From Bosea sp. NBC_00550 (GTDB taxonomy: Bacteria > Pseudomonadota > Alphaproteobacteria > Rhizobiales > Beijerinckiaceae), in the NCBI RefSeq assembly GCF_026020075.1, contig NZ_CP102772.1, positions 2,852,001 through 2,916,000 of the forward strand: DNA of 64,000 nucleotides. The letters are read 5' to 3'. This document shows, piece by piece, positions 52,180 through 62,598 of the stretch. The notes beneath the pieces are model-generated. The model did not search any database, had not been told where the DNA came from, and saw nothing but the letters and a program-made list of their open reading frames with translations. Both the position numbers and the translations under genes were made by a program. Positions within the stretch are counted from its first letter, which is position 1. Every line of letters begins with the position of its first letter.

Positions 52180-52273
52180 GTGGTTTCGCCATGCTCTGGA
52201 GGAATGACGAAGCCAGATTGAACCGATTTAGAGGCCTCCGCCAGCTCAGGAGCGCATGCGCTCCATGCGCAGA

Positions 52274-52756
52274 TCAGGCGTCGCTATCGGCCTCGTCGAG
52301 ATCGGTGTCGGGATCGTCATGATCGGCGCCGGCCCGGGAAAGGCCCTTGGCGGCCTTGCGCAGCAGCTTGCGCAACTGCTTGCGTTCCTTGCCGTCGAGC
52401 TTGTCGAGAAGCTCTTCCTCGACGTCGTTCCAGACCGCGTCGAGTTCCGCGGCGGTCTTCTGCCCGGTTTCCGTCAAGGCGACCTGGACCAGCCGGCCGT
52501 CGCGATTGCCGCCCTCGCGCGTCACGAGGCCCTGGAGCGAGAGGCGCCCGATCGTCTTCGACACCGTCGGCGGCTTCACGCGCAGCAGCGAGGCAAGCTC
52601 GCCCATCGTCATCGGCGCCGGCTGCAGGGCTTTCAGCGCCTGCTCCTGCCCGGGGAACAGTCCGAGCCCGTTCAGCCGCTCGCCCATCCGCGATCGATGC
52701 AGACGCGCGGTGACGAGCAGGGCACGGCCAACGCTTTTCTCGAGTGCCTTGGTCAT
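52274..52756 (-). CDS. MarR family transcriptional regulator
   Basis: A 160-residue dimeric winged-helix regulator. The DNA-binding part lies at about 40-105, with MTMGELASLLRVKPPTVSKTIGRLSLQGLVTREGG divided into helix-turn-helix and the wing VTREGGNRDGRLVQVALT. The acidic tail DDPDTDLDEADSDA is not part of the family core. Ligand and targets are unknown; the EamA exporter downstream (about 95 bases) is a candidate target. Confidence 0.9.
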   Translation of the reverse strand: MTKALEKSVGRALLVTARLHRSRMGERLNGLGLFPGQEQALKALQPAPMTMGELASLLRVKPPTVSKTIGRLSLQGLVTREGGNRDGRLVQVALTETGQKTAAELDAVWNDVEEELLDKLDGKERKQLRKLLRKAAKGLSRAGADHDDPDTDLDEADSDA

Positions 52757-52858
52757 GGGTCGATCCTTCGGGCCGATCCTTGGACGGATAAGGAGACGCT
52801 TCGCCGGCTGCGTATTCGCGCGCGAACATGACAGACGGATGACAATGCAATGTCAGAG

Positions 52859-53440
52859 CTAAAAGACTGTGAGTTTCGCGGCGACTTTTTGCAGGAAAGC
52901 GTCCCGGCTCTCGGGCGTCGAGAGATTCATGTCATAATGCGCCAGATAGGTCGTGCGGGCCAGCGGGTGACAGACCGCACGCAGCGCGCGGCAGACCGCC
53001 TTGCGCGGCGGATCGCCCATCAGCAAGGCGCGCCAGCGTGAGCCGCCATAGCTCGTGACGGCCGCAAGCCGGCGGATATTGTGTAGCGCCGGCTGCGCTT
53101 TCCCATCGGCCATCCTGAACGAGACTCCCGGCAGGAAGACCCTGTCGAGGAAACCCTTCAGGATCGCCGGATAGCCGAAGTTCCAGACGGGGAAGCACAG
53201 CACCAGCGCTTCGGCGGCCCGCACGCGTTCAACATAGCCGGCAACCGGCAATGTGTTGCTGGCGATGTCGTGATAGCCGCGCCGCTCCTCCCGGCTCAGC
53301 ACCGGGTCGAAGCTCTCGGCATAGAGATCGCAATCATCGACCTCGTGCCCGGCCTGCCTCAGTGTTGCGACCACCGTCTCGTGGGCCGCGGCACCGAAGC
53401 TCTCGGGAACGGGATGGGCATAGAGGACGAGCACGCGCAT
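52859..53440 (-). CDS. NAD(P)H-dependent oxidoreductase (flavodoxin-like fold, KefF/MdaB-like)
   Basis: A 193-residue flavin reductase of the NQO1/flavodoxin_2 family. It starts MRVLVLYAHPVPESFGAAAHETV with the phosphate-binding HPxxxSF-type motif and continues with CDLYAESFDPVLS, LCFPVWNFGYPAILKGFLDRVFLPG and TSYGGSRW. It would bind FMN or FAD and reduce quinones. CGGAG lies about 10 bases before the ATG. It is followed on the - strand by the MarR gene after about 100 bases. Confidence 0.88.
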   Translation of the reverse strand: MRVLVLYAHPVPESFGAAAHETVVATLRQAGHEVDDCDLYAESFDPVLSREERRGYHDIASNTLPVAGYVERVRAAEALVLCFPVWNFGYPAILKGFLDRVFLPGVSFRMADGKAQPALHNIRRLAAVTSYGGSRWRALLMGDPPRKAVCRALRAVCHPLARTTYLAHYDMNLSTPESRDAFLQKVAAKLTVF

Positions 53441-53483
53441 TGCTGAGGCTCCGAGTGCGGGCTGTTTTTGACGGAACCACAAC

Positions 53484-53578
53484 GTCATCCCGGACAAGCC
53501 GCGTCTGCGGCGCCGATCCGGGATCCATCATAGAGTTCCGGTGTCCTTCGATGAGTCCCGGGTCAAGCCCGGGATGAC
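53484..53578. repeat. intergenic palindromic repeat, family C copy 3
   Basis: It begins GTCATCCCGGACAAGCC and ends AAGCCCGGGATGAC, with GATCCGGGATCCATCA near the middle. It lies between the 3' end of the FAD oxidoreductase gene (23 bases away) and the start of the reductase gene. Confidence 0.9.
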
Positions 53579-53601
53579 CGAGCGGCCCGTTCGCAAGCGT
53601 T

Positions 53602-55026
53602 CTAGCCGACTCCGGCCTCAGTGAGACTGCGGAACAGGAAGGTCTTGCCCGAGCGATAATCGTAGCTCGGGTCCTCCCAGGCGATCATCTTGCCGGGGTT
53701 GAGCAGGCCCTGCGGATCGGCCTCGCGCTTGAAGGCGAGCTGCGTCTCGTCGGTCTGCTTCATGCCGCCTTCCTCCAGCGTGTACCGATGCGGGTTGAAG
53801 ATCGGCGCGCCCATCTCCTCATGAACGGCGATGATCTCCTCCAGCCGCTCTTCCGTGGTGAAGCGCACCAGCGGCAGGCCGAAGCAGGTGATCTTGCCGT
53901 CGAAGCGCACGAATTCGAGATGGGCGACCACCTCGTCGCCGAAGCGGGCATGGATCTTGTCGACGAGGTCGATCTGGTTCGGGAAGGGATAGAGCACCTG
54001 CAGATAGGTGATCGCGGGGTCGACACGCAGCGCCCGCAGCGTCGTGTGGTTCCAGCCGAGCTCGTAAGCCGGCGGCAGGCCCTTGGCATCTTCGGGCGAC
54101 AGCTTGTCGGTGCGCAACAGCAGCTCCGCGCCCTTAAAGCGCCGAGCATAGGCGCAGAGCGCATCCACCGCGAAATCGGCGGCCATGACGATGACGAGAT
54201 GGCTGTCGCGCGGCAGGAACTTGCGATGCCGCAGGAAATAGTCGTGCGGCGCGGGCGCGGCGACGACGCAGAGGTTCTTGAGCGCGAGCCCGTCCTGCTC
54301 GCCCACCGCATTGGCGAATTCGGTGGCGGCGCGCAGGCTGTCGAAACCGACGATGACGTCGACCCAGTCATAGGCCGGGCCGAGCGGCATCTCGACCTCG
54401 GTGATGATGCCGTTGGTGCCATAGGCATGGGCGACCTTGTGCAGATCCTCGCCGGAGAATTCGAGGATGCGAGGGCTTGCCTCCATCGTCGCGACCTTGA
54501 GCCGGATGATGTTGCCCCAGTCGCGCAGGCCACCCCATTTGATCGAACCGACGCCGCCCGAGCCGCCGGCGATGAAGCCGCCGATCGAGGCGGTCTGGTA
54601 GGTCGAGGGATGCAGGCGCAGTTCCTGGCGCGAGTGGGCACGCGTCTCGTCATCGATCCGCGCCATGATCGCGCCGGGCTCGGCGACATAGCGGCCGGCA
54701 CCGATTTCCCTGACCTTGTTGAAGCCGGAGAGGTCGAGCAGCACGCCGCCCGACAGCGGCATCGCCTGCCCGTAATTGCCGGTGCCCGTACCACGCGGCG
54801 TGAGGGGGATACCGAGCTCGTGGCAGGCGGCGAGCACTTGCACGACCTCTGCCTCGCTCACCGGCGAGACCACGATATCGGCGACGATATGGTCGAGCTG
54901 GCGCTTCAGCACCGGCGAGTACCAGAAGAAGTCGCGGCTCTTCTGCTTCACCAGCGCCGGGTTCTCCTCGGTGCGGATGCCACCGAGGCGGGTCTTCAGC
55001 GTGGCGATGTCGTAACGTCCGGTCAT
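53602..55026 (-). CDS. FAD-binding oxidoreductase (GlcD/D-lactate dehydrogenase type)
   Basis: A 474-residue flavoenzyme of the PCMH/FAD_binding_4 family, which oxidises 2-hydroxy acids or related alcohols. LTPRGTGTGNYGQAMPLSGG (about 76-95) is the FAD pyrophosphate loop, and TASIGGFIAGGSGGVGSIKWGGLRDWG (about 145-171) is the second FAD segment. The C-terminal half (HTTLRALRVDPAITYLQVLYP, then NPHRYTLEEGG) has no standard motif I can tie to a substrate. It overlaps the amidohydrolase gene by four bases, which makes a two-gene operon. Confidence 0.9.
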   Translation of the reverse strand: MTGRYDIATLKTRLGGIRTEENPALVKQKSRDFFWYSPVLKRQLDHIVADIVVSPVSEAEVVQVLAACHELGIPLTPRGTGTGNYGQAMPLSGGVLLDLSGFNKVREIGAGRYVAEPGAIMARIDDETRAHSRQELRLHPSTYQTASIGGFIAGGSGGVGSIKWGGLRDWGNIIRLKVATMEASPRILEFSGEDLHKVAHAYGTNGIITEVEMPLGPAYDWVDVIVGFDSLRAATEFANAVGEQDGLALKNLCVVAAPAPHDYFLRHRKFLPRDSHLVIVMAADFAVDALCAYARRFKGAELLLRTDKLSPEDAKGLPPAYELGWNHTTLRALRVDPAITYLQVLYPFPNQIDLVDKIHARFGDEVVAHLEFVRFDGKITCFGLPLVRFTTEERLEEIIAVHEEMGAPIFNPHRYTLEEGGMKQTDETQLAFKREADPQGLLNPGKMIAWEDPSYDYRSGKTFLFRSLTEAGVG

Positions 55027-56351
55027 GATGCTCTGCCCATCAGATGGTCGAGTTCGCGGTAATCCGGCAAGGTCCGGTCGATCGGTCGTCCGGCGACCAG
55101 CACCGTGCGATCGGCCTGCGGCCGGGAGAAGAGTTCCGTCCAGTCGCGCGCCCGCGTCAGGATGAGATCGGCCGGCGCTCCCACCGCGATGACGCCGGCG
55201 CCACGCAGGCCCATCGCTTCCGCCGGTGTGCGCGCCACGGCCGCAGCCCAGTCCGGGCCAGAATGATCGAGCTGGAGGATGCGCGTGCCCTCGCGCAGCA
55301 CCTCGACGAGGTCGAGATCGCCATAGGCATAGAACGGGTCGCGCGTGTTGTCGGATGCGATCATCACCGGCACACCGGCCGCCTTCAGCTCATGTAGGGC
55401 GGTGACGCCACGCCAGCGCGGTGTGCGGCCCACCCCCCTGTCCTGCAGATACATGTTGCAGAGCGGCAGCGAGACCACGGCGATGCCGGCCTCGCGAACC
55501 TTGGCGATGATCCGCGCCTCGTCCTCCGGCGCCTGCAAAGCGAGCGAGCAGCAATGCCCGCACAGGATCTTGCCTGAAAAGCGATGGCGCAGCGCCGCAT
55601 CCGCGATGTGCTCCAGCGAGCGGGCCGCGGGATCGTTGGTCTCGTCGACATGAAAGTCGAGATCGAAGCCGTTCTCGATCGCCGCCTGAAAGAGGATGTC
55701 GAGCGCCCGGTCGAGCTCCGGGATCATGTAGGTGACGCAGCCGAGGATGCCGTCGCCATGCGCCTTCACCGCCGCGATCACCGCCGCCATATGCGCCGGA
55801 TCGAGCGCCGCATCGGCCCCGAACAGCGGCGAGGCCTGCAGCGCGATACGCCCGGCCCATTCCGCCCTGATCTCGGCATAGGCAGGCCAGGAGATGCCGA
55901 TCTGCTTGCCGACGGAATCGATATGGGTCCGCATCGCCGCCGTGCCATGCGCGAAGGCGGTGCGTAGCGAGAAATCCATCCGCGCCCGCACATCCTCGGC
56001 GGACCAGTTCGCCTCGCGGTCGGCTGCGACCGTCGTCAGCGCACCCGGAAAGGTGCCATCCCGATTGGGGCTGCGCGGCCAGATATGGCCCTTGTCGAGA
56101 TGAACGTGACAATCGACCAGCCGCGGCAGAACGATCCCGCCGTCGAGATCGACGGCCGGCATCGCCCCCGCAGCCACCATGCCGGCCGGCTCGATCCTTT
56201 CGGTCCGGCCCTCGGCAATGACGAGATCGATGCGCGCCAGCCCGTTGCGGTCAGCCGCAACCTCGCCGCCCTCGATCAGGCAGGCAGGAGCGCGGAGCTC
56301 GGCAAGGCGGAAGGCCGGGGCATCGGGCATGCGGGCGAAACCGGTCGTCAC
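55023..56351 (-). CDS. cytosine deaminase-like amidohydrolase
   Basis: A 442-residue metal-dependent hydrolase close to CodA-type deaminases. DCHVHLDKGHIW gives the HxH metal pair, HVDETNDPAARSLEHIA the third His plus the proton-shuttle Glu, CGHCCSLA a further His, and ASDNTRDPFYAYGDLDLVEVL the metal Asp. The substrate may be a pyrimidine or another N-heterocycle. The GTG at 56351 is chosen because AGGGAC lies upstream; ATG 56330 is the alternative. It overlaps the FAD oxidoreductase by four bases and is divergent from folD. Confidence 0.85.
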   Translation of the reverse strand: MTTGFARMPDAPAFRLAELRAPACLIEGGEVAADRNGLARIDLVIAEGRTERIEPAGMVAAGAMPAVDLDGGIVLPRLVDCHVHLDKGHIWPRSPNRDGTFPGALTTVAADREANWSAEDVRARMDFSLRTAFAHGTAAMRTHIDSVGKQIGISWPAYAEIRAEWAGRIALQASPLFGADAALDPAHMAAVIAAVKAHGDGILGCVTYMIPELDRALDILFQAAIENGFDLDFHVDETNDPAARSLEHIADAALRHRFSGKILCGHCCSLALQAPEDEARIIAKVREAGIAVVSLPLCNMYLQDRGVGRTPRWRGVTALHELKAAGVPVMIASDNTRDPFYAYGDLDLVEVLREGTRILQLDHSGPDWAAAVARTPAEAMGLRGAGVIAVGAPADLILTRARDWTELFSRPQADRTVLVAGRPIDRTLPDYRELDHLMGRAS

Positions 56352-56542
56352 GTTGTCCCTGCCCCTTCCAGCCTCGCGTCTTGGTTCGTCGATACCGGGC
56401 GGCCCGTAGCCCCGCAAGCCGCGACGGACGCCCCTCCCCTGCCACATGGCACCCGTGGCCATGTCGCCATCGCATTCGGGCTTGTCCGGGCCGGCCGGAT
56501 CGCGCATGAGGGCGGCGTCACCCATAAGGACGAGGTCGGACC

Positions 56543-57403
56543 ATGACCGGTGAAGCCCGCATCATCGACGGCAAGGCCGCCGCCGCCGCGCTCAGGGCCG
56601 AGATCGCCCGCGAGGTCGCCGTGATCAAGGCTGCGCGTGGGCTCGTGCCGGGGCTGCATGTCGTGCTCGTCGGCGAGGACCCTGCGAGCAAGGTCTATGT
56701 CGCCTCCAAGGAGAAGCTGGCGGTCGAGATCGGCATGAACTCGGTCGCCCATCGGCTGCCGGCCGAGACGACCGAAGCCGAGCTTCTCGCCAAGCTCGCC
56801 GAACTGAATGCCGACGACAATGTCGACGGCATCCTGGTCCAGCTCCCCCTGCCGAGGCATATCGACACCGGCCGCATCATCGACGCGATCGATCCGGCCA
56901 AGGATGTCGACGGGCTGCACCCGATCAATGCCGGTCTGCTTGCCGGCGGCAAGAACGGGCTCGTGCCCTGCACGCCGCTCGGCAGCATGCTGCTGCTGAA
57001 GCAGGCGCTGCCTTCGCTGTCCGGGCTGGATGCGGTCGTCATCGGGCGCTCGGAACTGGTCGGCCGGCCGGTTGCGCAATTGCTGCTTCAGGCCGACTGT
57101 ACCGTCACCATCGCCCATTCGCGCACGCGCGACTTAGCCGCCGTGGTCCGGCGCGCCGATGTCGTCATCGCGGCGGTCGGCCGCCCGCGCATGGTCAAGG
57201 GAGACTGGATCAAGCCCGGCGCCACCGTCATCGATGTCGGCATCAACCGCCTGCCCGACGGCAAGCTCATCGGCGATGTGGATTTTGCCGAGGCCGTGAA
57301 AGTGGCCGGCGCGATCACGCCCGTGCCGGGCGGCGTCGGCCCGATGACCATCGCCTGCCTGCTCCGCAATACGCTGACGGCGTTCAAGGCGCGGCGGGGG
57401 TGA
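56543..57403 (+). CDS. folD: methylenetetrahydrofolate dehydrogenase/cyclohydrolase
   Basis: A bifunctional enzyme of one-carbon metabolism that interconverts 5,10-methylene-, methenyl- and 10-formyl-tetrahydrofolate. The 286-residue product has the catalytic lysine in [16 protein letters not shown] (about 46-61), [27 protein letters not shown] and the NADP motif [17 protein letters not shown] (about 166-182), ending with [16 protein letters not shown]. It is convergent with the hepT-like gene, two bases apart. Confidence 0.97.
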   Translation: MTGEARIIDGKAAAAALRAEIAREVAVIKAARGLVPGLHVVLVGEDPASKVYVASKEKLAVEIGMNSVAHRLPAETTEAELLAKLAELNADDNVDGILVQLPLPRHIDTGRIIDAIDPAKDVDGLHPINAGLLAGGKNGLVPCTPLGSMLLLKQALPSLSGLDAVVIGRSELVGRPVAQLLLQADCTVTIAHSRTRDLAAVVRRADVVIAAVGRPRMVKGDWIKPGATVIDVGINRLPDGKLIGDVDFAEAVKVAGAITPVPGGVGPMTIACLLRNTLTAFKARRG

Positions 57404-57405
57404 AA

Positions 57406-57750
57406 TCAACCGCGCGATCGGACGAGAAGGTCTTCGATCGCAGCGCGCAGGGGCGGCAGATCCTCCGCCACCACGGCCCAGACGATATCGGGGTCGACGC
57501 GCCAATATTCGTGTCGGATCAGGTTGCCGATGGCCCGAACGTCAGCCCAAGCGATCTCGGGCCTTGAGGCGAGCAGATCATCGGGGAGATGGCGAACCGC
57601 TTCCGAGATGATCTCCAGCAACCGTTCGATGCCGCGCTGCGCAAATCCAGCCTTGGCAAAGCTCGCGCGATCATGGCTTGAAGCGGCGTCCTCGATCATC
57701 CCGATAGCATCGAGAATGTCTTCCAGGACGACATCGACGCGTCTTGCCAT
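57406..57750 (-). CDS. hepT: HepT-like (DUF86) HEPN toxin with altered active-site motif
   Basis: A 114-residue all-helical HEPN protein, the toxin half of a MntA-HepT module. DILDAIGMIED, FAQRGIERLLEIISEAVRHLP and the C-terminal VWAVVAEDLPPLRAAIEDLL match the family. The catalytic RX4HXY segment reads GNLIRHEYW, so the canonical Arg is Gly and an Arg sits directly before His instead. MntA AMPylates the Tyr of this motif in known systems. The start overlaps the mntA stop by one base. Confidence 0.88.
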   Translation of the reverse strand: MARRVDVVLEDILDAIGMIEDAASSHDRASFAKAGFAQRGIERLLEIISEAVRHLPDDLLASRPEIAWADVRAIGNLIRHEYWRVDPDIVWAVVAEDLPPLRAAIEDLLVRSRG

Positions 57751-58046
57751 CAGAAGACCCGGACGGCCTCGCTCTCGATCTGGTCCCGCAGCTTCGGATG
57801 CAGGCTCGATCGTGTCGTCAGGTCGATCGCGACGCCGAGCTCTTCCGTCAGGTAGCGCTGCATCCCCGCGAGATCGAGCAGCGAGAACTTCCGGCCGGGC
57901 TCGACATCGATGAAAATATCGATGTCGCTGTTCTCTCTCGCCTCGTCGCGAGCGGTCGATCCATAGACAAAGGCCGCCTGTGCGCCACGATCGCGCAAGA
58001 CCTTGGCACGGCAGATCAACTCGGCGGTAGCTTCGTCACGGGTCAT
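57750..58046 (-). CDS. mntA: MntA-type minimal nucleotidyltransferase antitoxin
   Basis: A 98-residue nucleotidyltransferase, the antitoxin partner of HepT. The active site is GSTARDEARENSDIDIF (GSx-DxD, about 29-45) with a further acidic residue in VAIDLTTRS. The C-terminal SSLHPKLRDQIESEAVRVF is typical. It is the first gene of the two-gene unit; hepT starts at its stop codon (TGATG). In characterised pairs it transfers AMP to the HepT tyrosine. Confidence 0.9.
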   Translation of the reverse strand: MTRDEATAELICRAKVLRDRGAQAAFVYGSTARDEARENSDIDIFIDVEPGRKFSLLDLAGMQRYLTEELGVAIDLTTRSSLHPKLRDQIESEAVRVF

Positions 58047-58107
58047 GACGCCGATCCTATATCAGATCGGCAATGAACCAAAGGACCGGAGGCTACTCCC
58101 CCAGCCG

Positions 58108-58198
58108 AGATGATCAGCCCTGAGCCGACCATCTCGGAAACCAGAATTCTCTCGTCACGAGATTCTCGGGTCGAAGCCAAGCTTCGCCCGAGAATGAC
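58108..58198. repeat. intergenic palindromic repeat, family B copy 6 (left end degenerate)
   Basis: It contains GACCATCTCGGAAA, GAGATTCTCGGGTCGAAGC and ends TTCGCCCGAGAATGAC. The left arm is worn (GATGATCAGCCCTGAGCC). It lies 13 bases beyond the lpdA stop codon and 62 from the mntA start. Confidence 0.85.
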
Positions 58199-58210
58199 GC
58201 AGACGGTGGA

Positions 58211-59611
58211 TCACATGTGGATCTGGCGCTTCTCCACCGCCATCGCCGCTTCCTTCACCGCCTCGGCGAGCGTCGGATGTGCGTGGCAGGTGCGGGCGAG
58301 GTCTTCGGCCGAGCCGCCGAACTCCATCAGCACGGTCACCTCGGCGATCAGGTCCCCGGCATGCGGGCCGATGATGTGGCAGCCGAGCACGCGGTCGGTC
58401 TTGGCATCGGCCAGCACCTTCACGAAACCGTCGGTATGGCGGATGGCGCGGGCGCGGCCATTGGCCGTGAAGGGGAACTTGCCGATCTTGTATTCGACGC
58501 CGGCCGTCTTGAGCTCTTCCTCGGTCTTGCCGATCGCGGCGACTTCCGGCGCGGTGTAGACGATGCCCGGAATGGCGTCGTAGTTCACATGGCCCGCCTT
58601 GCCGGCGATGATCTCGGCCACCGCGACGCCCTCGTCCTCGGCCTTGTGCGCCAGCATCGGCCCGCGCACCACATCGCCGATGGCATAGATGCCGGCGACA
58701 TTGGTCTTGAAATGGTCGTCGATGACGACGCGGCCCTTCTCGGTGGCGACGCCGGCCTTGTCGAGGCCGAGGCCGTCCGTATTCGGGCGGCGGCCGATCG
58801 CGACCAGCACGATATCGGCATTGAGCGTCTTGGCCTCGCCCCCGGCGGCGGGCTCGACGGTAACGGTCGCGCCGCCCTTCTTGGCCGTCTCGACCTTGGT
58901 GACCTTGGACCCCAGCTGGAAGGTGAAGCCCTGCTTCTCCAGGATGCGCTGGAACTGCTTGGCGATCTCGCCATCCATGCCGGGCAGGATGCGATCGAGA
59001 TATTCGACGACGGTGACCTTGGCGCCGAGACGGGCCCAGACCGAGCCGATCTCGAGGCCGATCACGCCGGCGCCGACCACGACGAGCTCCTTCGGGACAG
59101 TGCCGATCTCGAGAGCGCCGGTCGAGGTCACCACGGTCTTCTCGTCGATCTCGACGCCCGGCAGCGGCGCGGATTCGGAGCCCGTCGCGATGACGATGTT
59201 CTTGGTCTCGATCTCCTGCGTCTTGCCGTCCTCGGCGGTGACGATCACCTTGCCGGCGGCCGGGATCGCGGCCGTGCCGTGGAAGGCGTCGATCTTGTTC
59301 TTCTTGAGCAGGAATCCGACGCCGTTGACGTTGGCGTCGATCGTCTCCTGCTTGTGCGCCATCATGGCCTTGAGATCGAGCTTCGGCTTGCCGACGACGA
59401 TGCCGAGCTTCTCGAAGGTGTGGCCGGCTTCCTCGAACATCTCGGAGGCATGCAGCAGCGCCTTGGAGGGAATGCAGCCGACGTTCAGGCAGGTGCCGCC
59501 ATGCGTCTTGCGCTTCTCGACGACGGCGACCTTCAGCCCGAGCTGGGCGGCCCGGATGGCGCAGACATAGCCCCCGGGGCCGGTTCCGATAACGACGAGA
59601 TCGTAGGCCAT
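58211..59611 (-). CDS. lpdA: dihydrolipoyl dehydrogenase (E3)
   Basis: It reoxidises the lipoyl groups of 2-oxo acid dehydrogenase complexes using FAD and NAD+. The 466-residue product shows [19 protein letters not shown] (about 7-25), the redox-active pair C41/C46 in [17 protein letters not shown], the NAD-binding [13 protein letters not shown], and the C-terminal [13 protein letters not shown] with the catalytic His. GGAAGGG lies six bases before the ATG before AYDLVV. It lies near odhB and is likely the E3 of that complex, though now separated from it by other genes. Confidence 0.97.
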   Translation of the reverse strand: MAYDLVVIGTGPGGYVCAIRAAQLGLKVAVVEKRKTHGGTCLNVGCIPSKALLHASEMFEEAGHTFEKLGIVVGKPKLDLKAMMAHKQETIDANVNGVGFLLKKNKIDAFHGTAAIPAAGKVIVTAEDGKTQEIETKNIVIATGSESAPLPGVEIDEKTVVTSTGALEIGTVPKELVVVGAGVIGLEIGSVWARLGAKVTVVEYLDRILPGMDGEIAKQFQRILEKQGFTFQLGSKVTKVETAKKGGATVTVEPAAGGEAKTLNADIVLVAIGRRPNTDGLGLDKAGVATEKGRVVIDDHFKTNVAGIYAIGDVVRGPMLAHKAEDEGVAVAEIIAGKAGHVNYDAIPGIVYTAPEVAAIGKTEEELKTAGVEYKIGKFPFTANGRARAIRHTDGFVKVLADAKTDRVLGCHIIGPHAGDLIAEVTVLMEFGGSAEDLARTCHAHPTLAEAVKEAAMAVEKRQIHM

Positions 59612-59833
59612 GACGCCCTTCCGTTGATGGTTTCGAGGCCGCGGACGACGCCGCGGCGGATGGCGGTCGGCATACATCGGTTCTGCGGCAAGCGCTACGT
59701 CATTCATGCGTTGACGGCATGCCGCGGCGCTTGCCGCGACTCAGACAGCGGCGCTTACTGCCGGATCACAAGAAAAGGATGAAACGCCATTCGCTGAACA
59801 TTGCAGATCAGCCCGCTGGAGGGGCACGCCGTC

Positions 59834-61501
<1,668 letters not shown>

Positions 61502-61502
61502 T

Positions 61503-61609
61503 CTGGAGCATCTTCGAGCGAAGTGGATACCGTTTCGCGTGAAGGCAATCGATAAAACAAGAGGCCGGAGCATGTCCGCGATGCAGAGAACGCGAACATG
61601 CTCCAGGAT
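61503..61609. repeat. intergenic palindromic repeat, family E
   Basis: TGGAGCATCTTCGAGCG at the left is answered by CGCGAACATGCTCCA at the right, with an internal AATCGATAAAACAAGAG stretch. I recall similar GAGCATG-ended elements as common in rhizobial intergenic DNA. It starts 2 bases after the lctP stop codon and is the only copy here. Confidence 0.75.
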
Positions 61610-61647
61610 GAGTCCGCCGGGGCGGATCGGACCGGCGCGCCGATGCG

Positions 61648-62052
61648 TCACATCAGCAGTCGCCAGAGCATCATCGCGAGGCCGGCGACCGAGGCCAGCC
61701 AGACGACGGTGCGGACCACCGGGATGCCGGTGGCATAGAGGATGACATAGACGAACCGCGCGGCGAGATAGAGCCACGCCCCGGTCGCCGCGATGCCGCC
61801 GGCCTTGCCCGTGACGGTCAGCGCAAGCGCGAGTGCCACAAAGGCCGGATAGGTTTCGAGCAGGTTGTCGAGCGCGCGCTTCAGCCGCTGCGCGACGATG
61901 CTCTGCGGTTCGCGCCGCTCGTCGCGCGGGCTGAACAGATAGGTCGGCCCGAGATCGGCGGACGTTCCCGCCTGCAGGACGACCTGCACGAGCAGGAGCA
62001 GGACGCTCCAGCCGAGAACGGTGATTTCGGTCGTCATGGGAAGTGCGGTCAT
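61648..62052 (-). CDS. MAPEG family membrane protein
   Basis: A 134-residue protein with four hydrophobic segments of the MAPEG family (microsomal glutathione-transferase-like). PRDERREPQSIVAQRLKRALDNLLETYPAFVALALAL is split over the loop and second helix and holds the family's RA..N..E motif; GAWLYLAARFVYVILYATG follows. The substrate is unknown. The ATG has GGAGGGG directly upstream; a second ATG lies five codons later. Confidence 0.88.
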   Translation of the reverse strand: MTALPMTTEITVLGWSVLLLLVQVVLQAGTSADLGPTYLFSPRDERREPQSIVAQRLKRALDNLLETYPAFVALALALTVTGKAGGIAATGAWLYLAARFVYVILYATGIPVVRTVVWLASVAGLAMMLWRLLM

Positions 62053-62139
62053 GGTCCCCTCCAGCCCGGATAGGCGGGGAGCATGACAGCTTGTCGAGTT
62101 CAGGCCAATCCGATCACGGGCGCGGCGGCGAAGGCGCGA

Positions 62140-62556
62140 TCACAGCGGCGCGTTGAACGCCCAGACATGGCCGAAGGGGTCGCGCAGCCTGCCATAGCGG
62201 GCGCCCCAGAACACGTCGCTCGCCGGCATGAAGATTTCGGCGCCGGCAGCCTCGGCCCTGGCCAGCGCGGCATCGACATCGGCCGGCGCCGGCAGGTTGA
62301 TGCTGATCGCGACGCCAGTGCCCTTGAGGCTCGTCGGCGCCATGACATGGCCGCCGAACTCCGGGAATTCGTCATGCAGCATGATCTCGCTGCCGAACAA
62401 GGCGAGGTTGGCGTGCATCACGCGCTCGCCATCCTCGGCTGGCTGCATCAAGGTGCACTGCGCGCCGAAGGCCTTCTCATAGAAGGCGATCGCCGCCTTG
62501 CCGCCCCTGACGCAGAGATGCGGCTGCAGCGGCGGAACATTCGGTGGAAAAGCCAT
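62140..62556 (-). CDS. VOC family protein (PhnB/glyoxalase-like)
   Basis: A 138-residue protein of the vicinal-oxygen-chelate fold, of the PhnB-like branch without known activity. PHLCVRGGKAAIAFYEKAFGA is the first half, MHANLALFGSEIMLHDEFPEFG the middle and DPFGHVWAFN the last strand with the conserved Gly-His. It lies between odhB (42 bases away) and the MAPEG gene on the same strand. Confidence 0.88.
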   Translation of the reverse strand: MAFPPNVPPLQPHLCVRGGKAAIAFYEKAFGAQCTLMQPAEDGERVMHANLALFGSEIMLHDEFPEFGGHVMAPTSLKGTGVAISINLPAPADVDAALARAEAAGAEIFMPASDVFWGARYGRLRDPFGHVWAFNAPL

Positions 62557-62598
62557 GGCTCATCTCCTCCTGCCCCGCCGTCGCGGGTCTGGCTGTCC

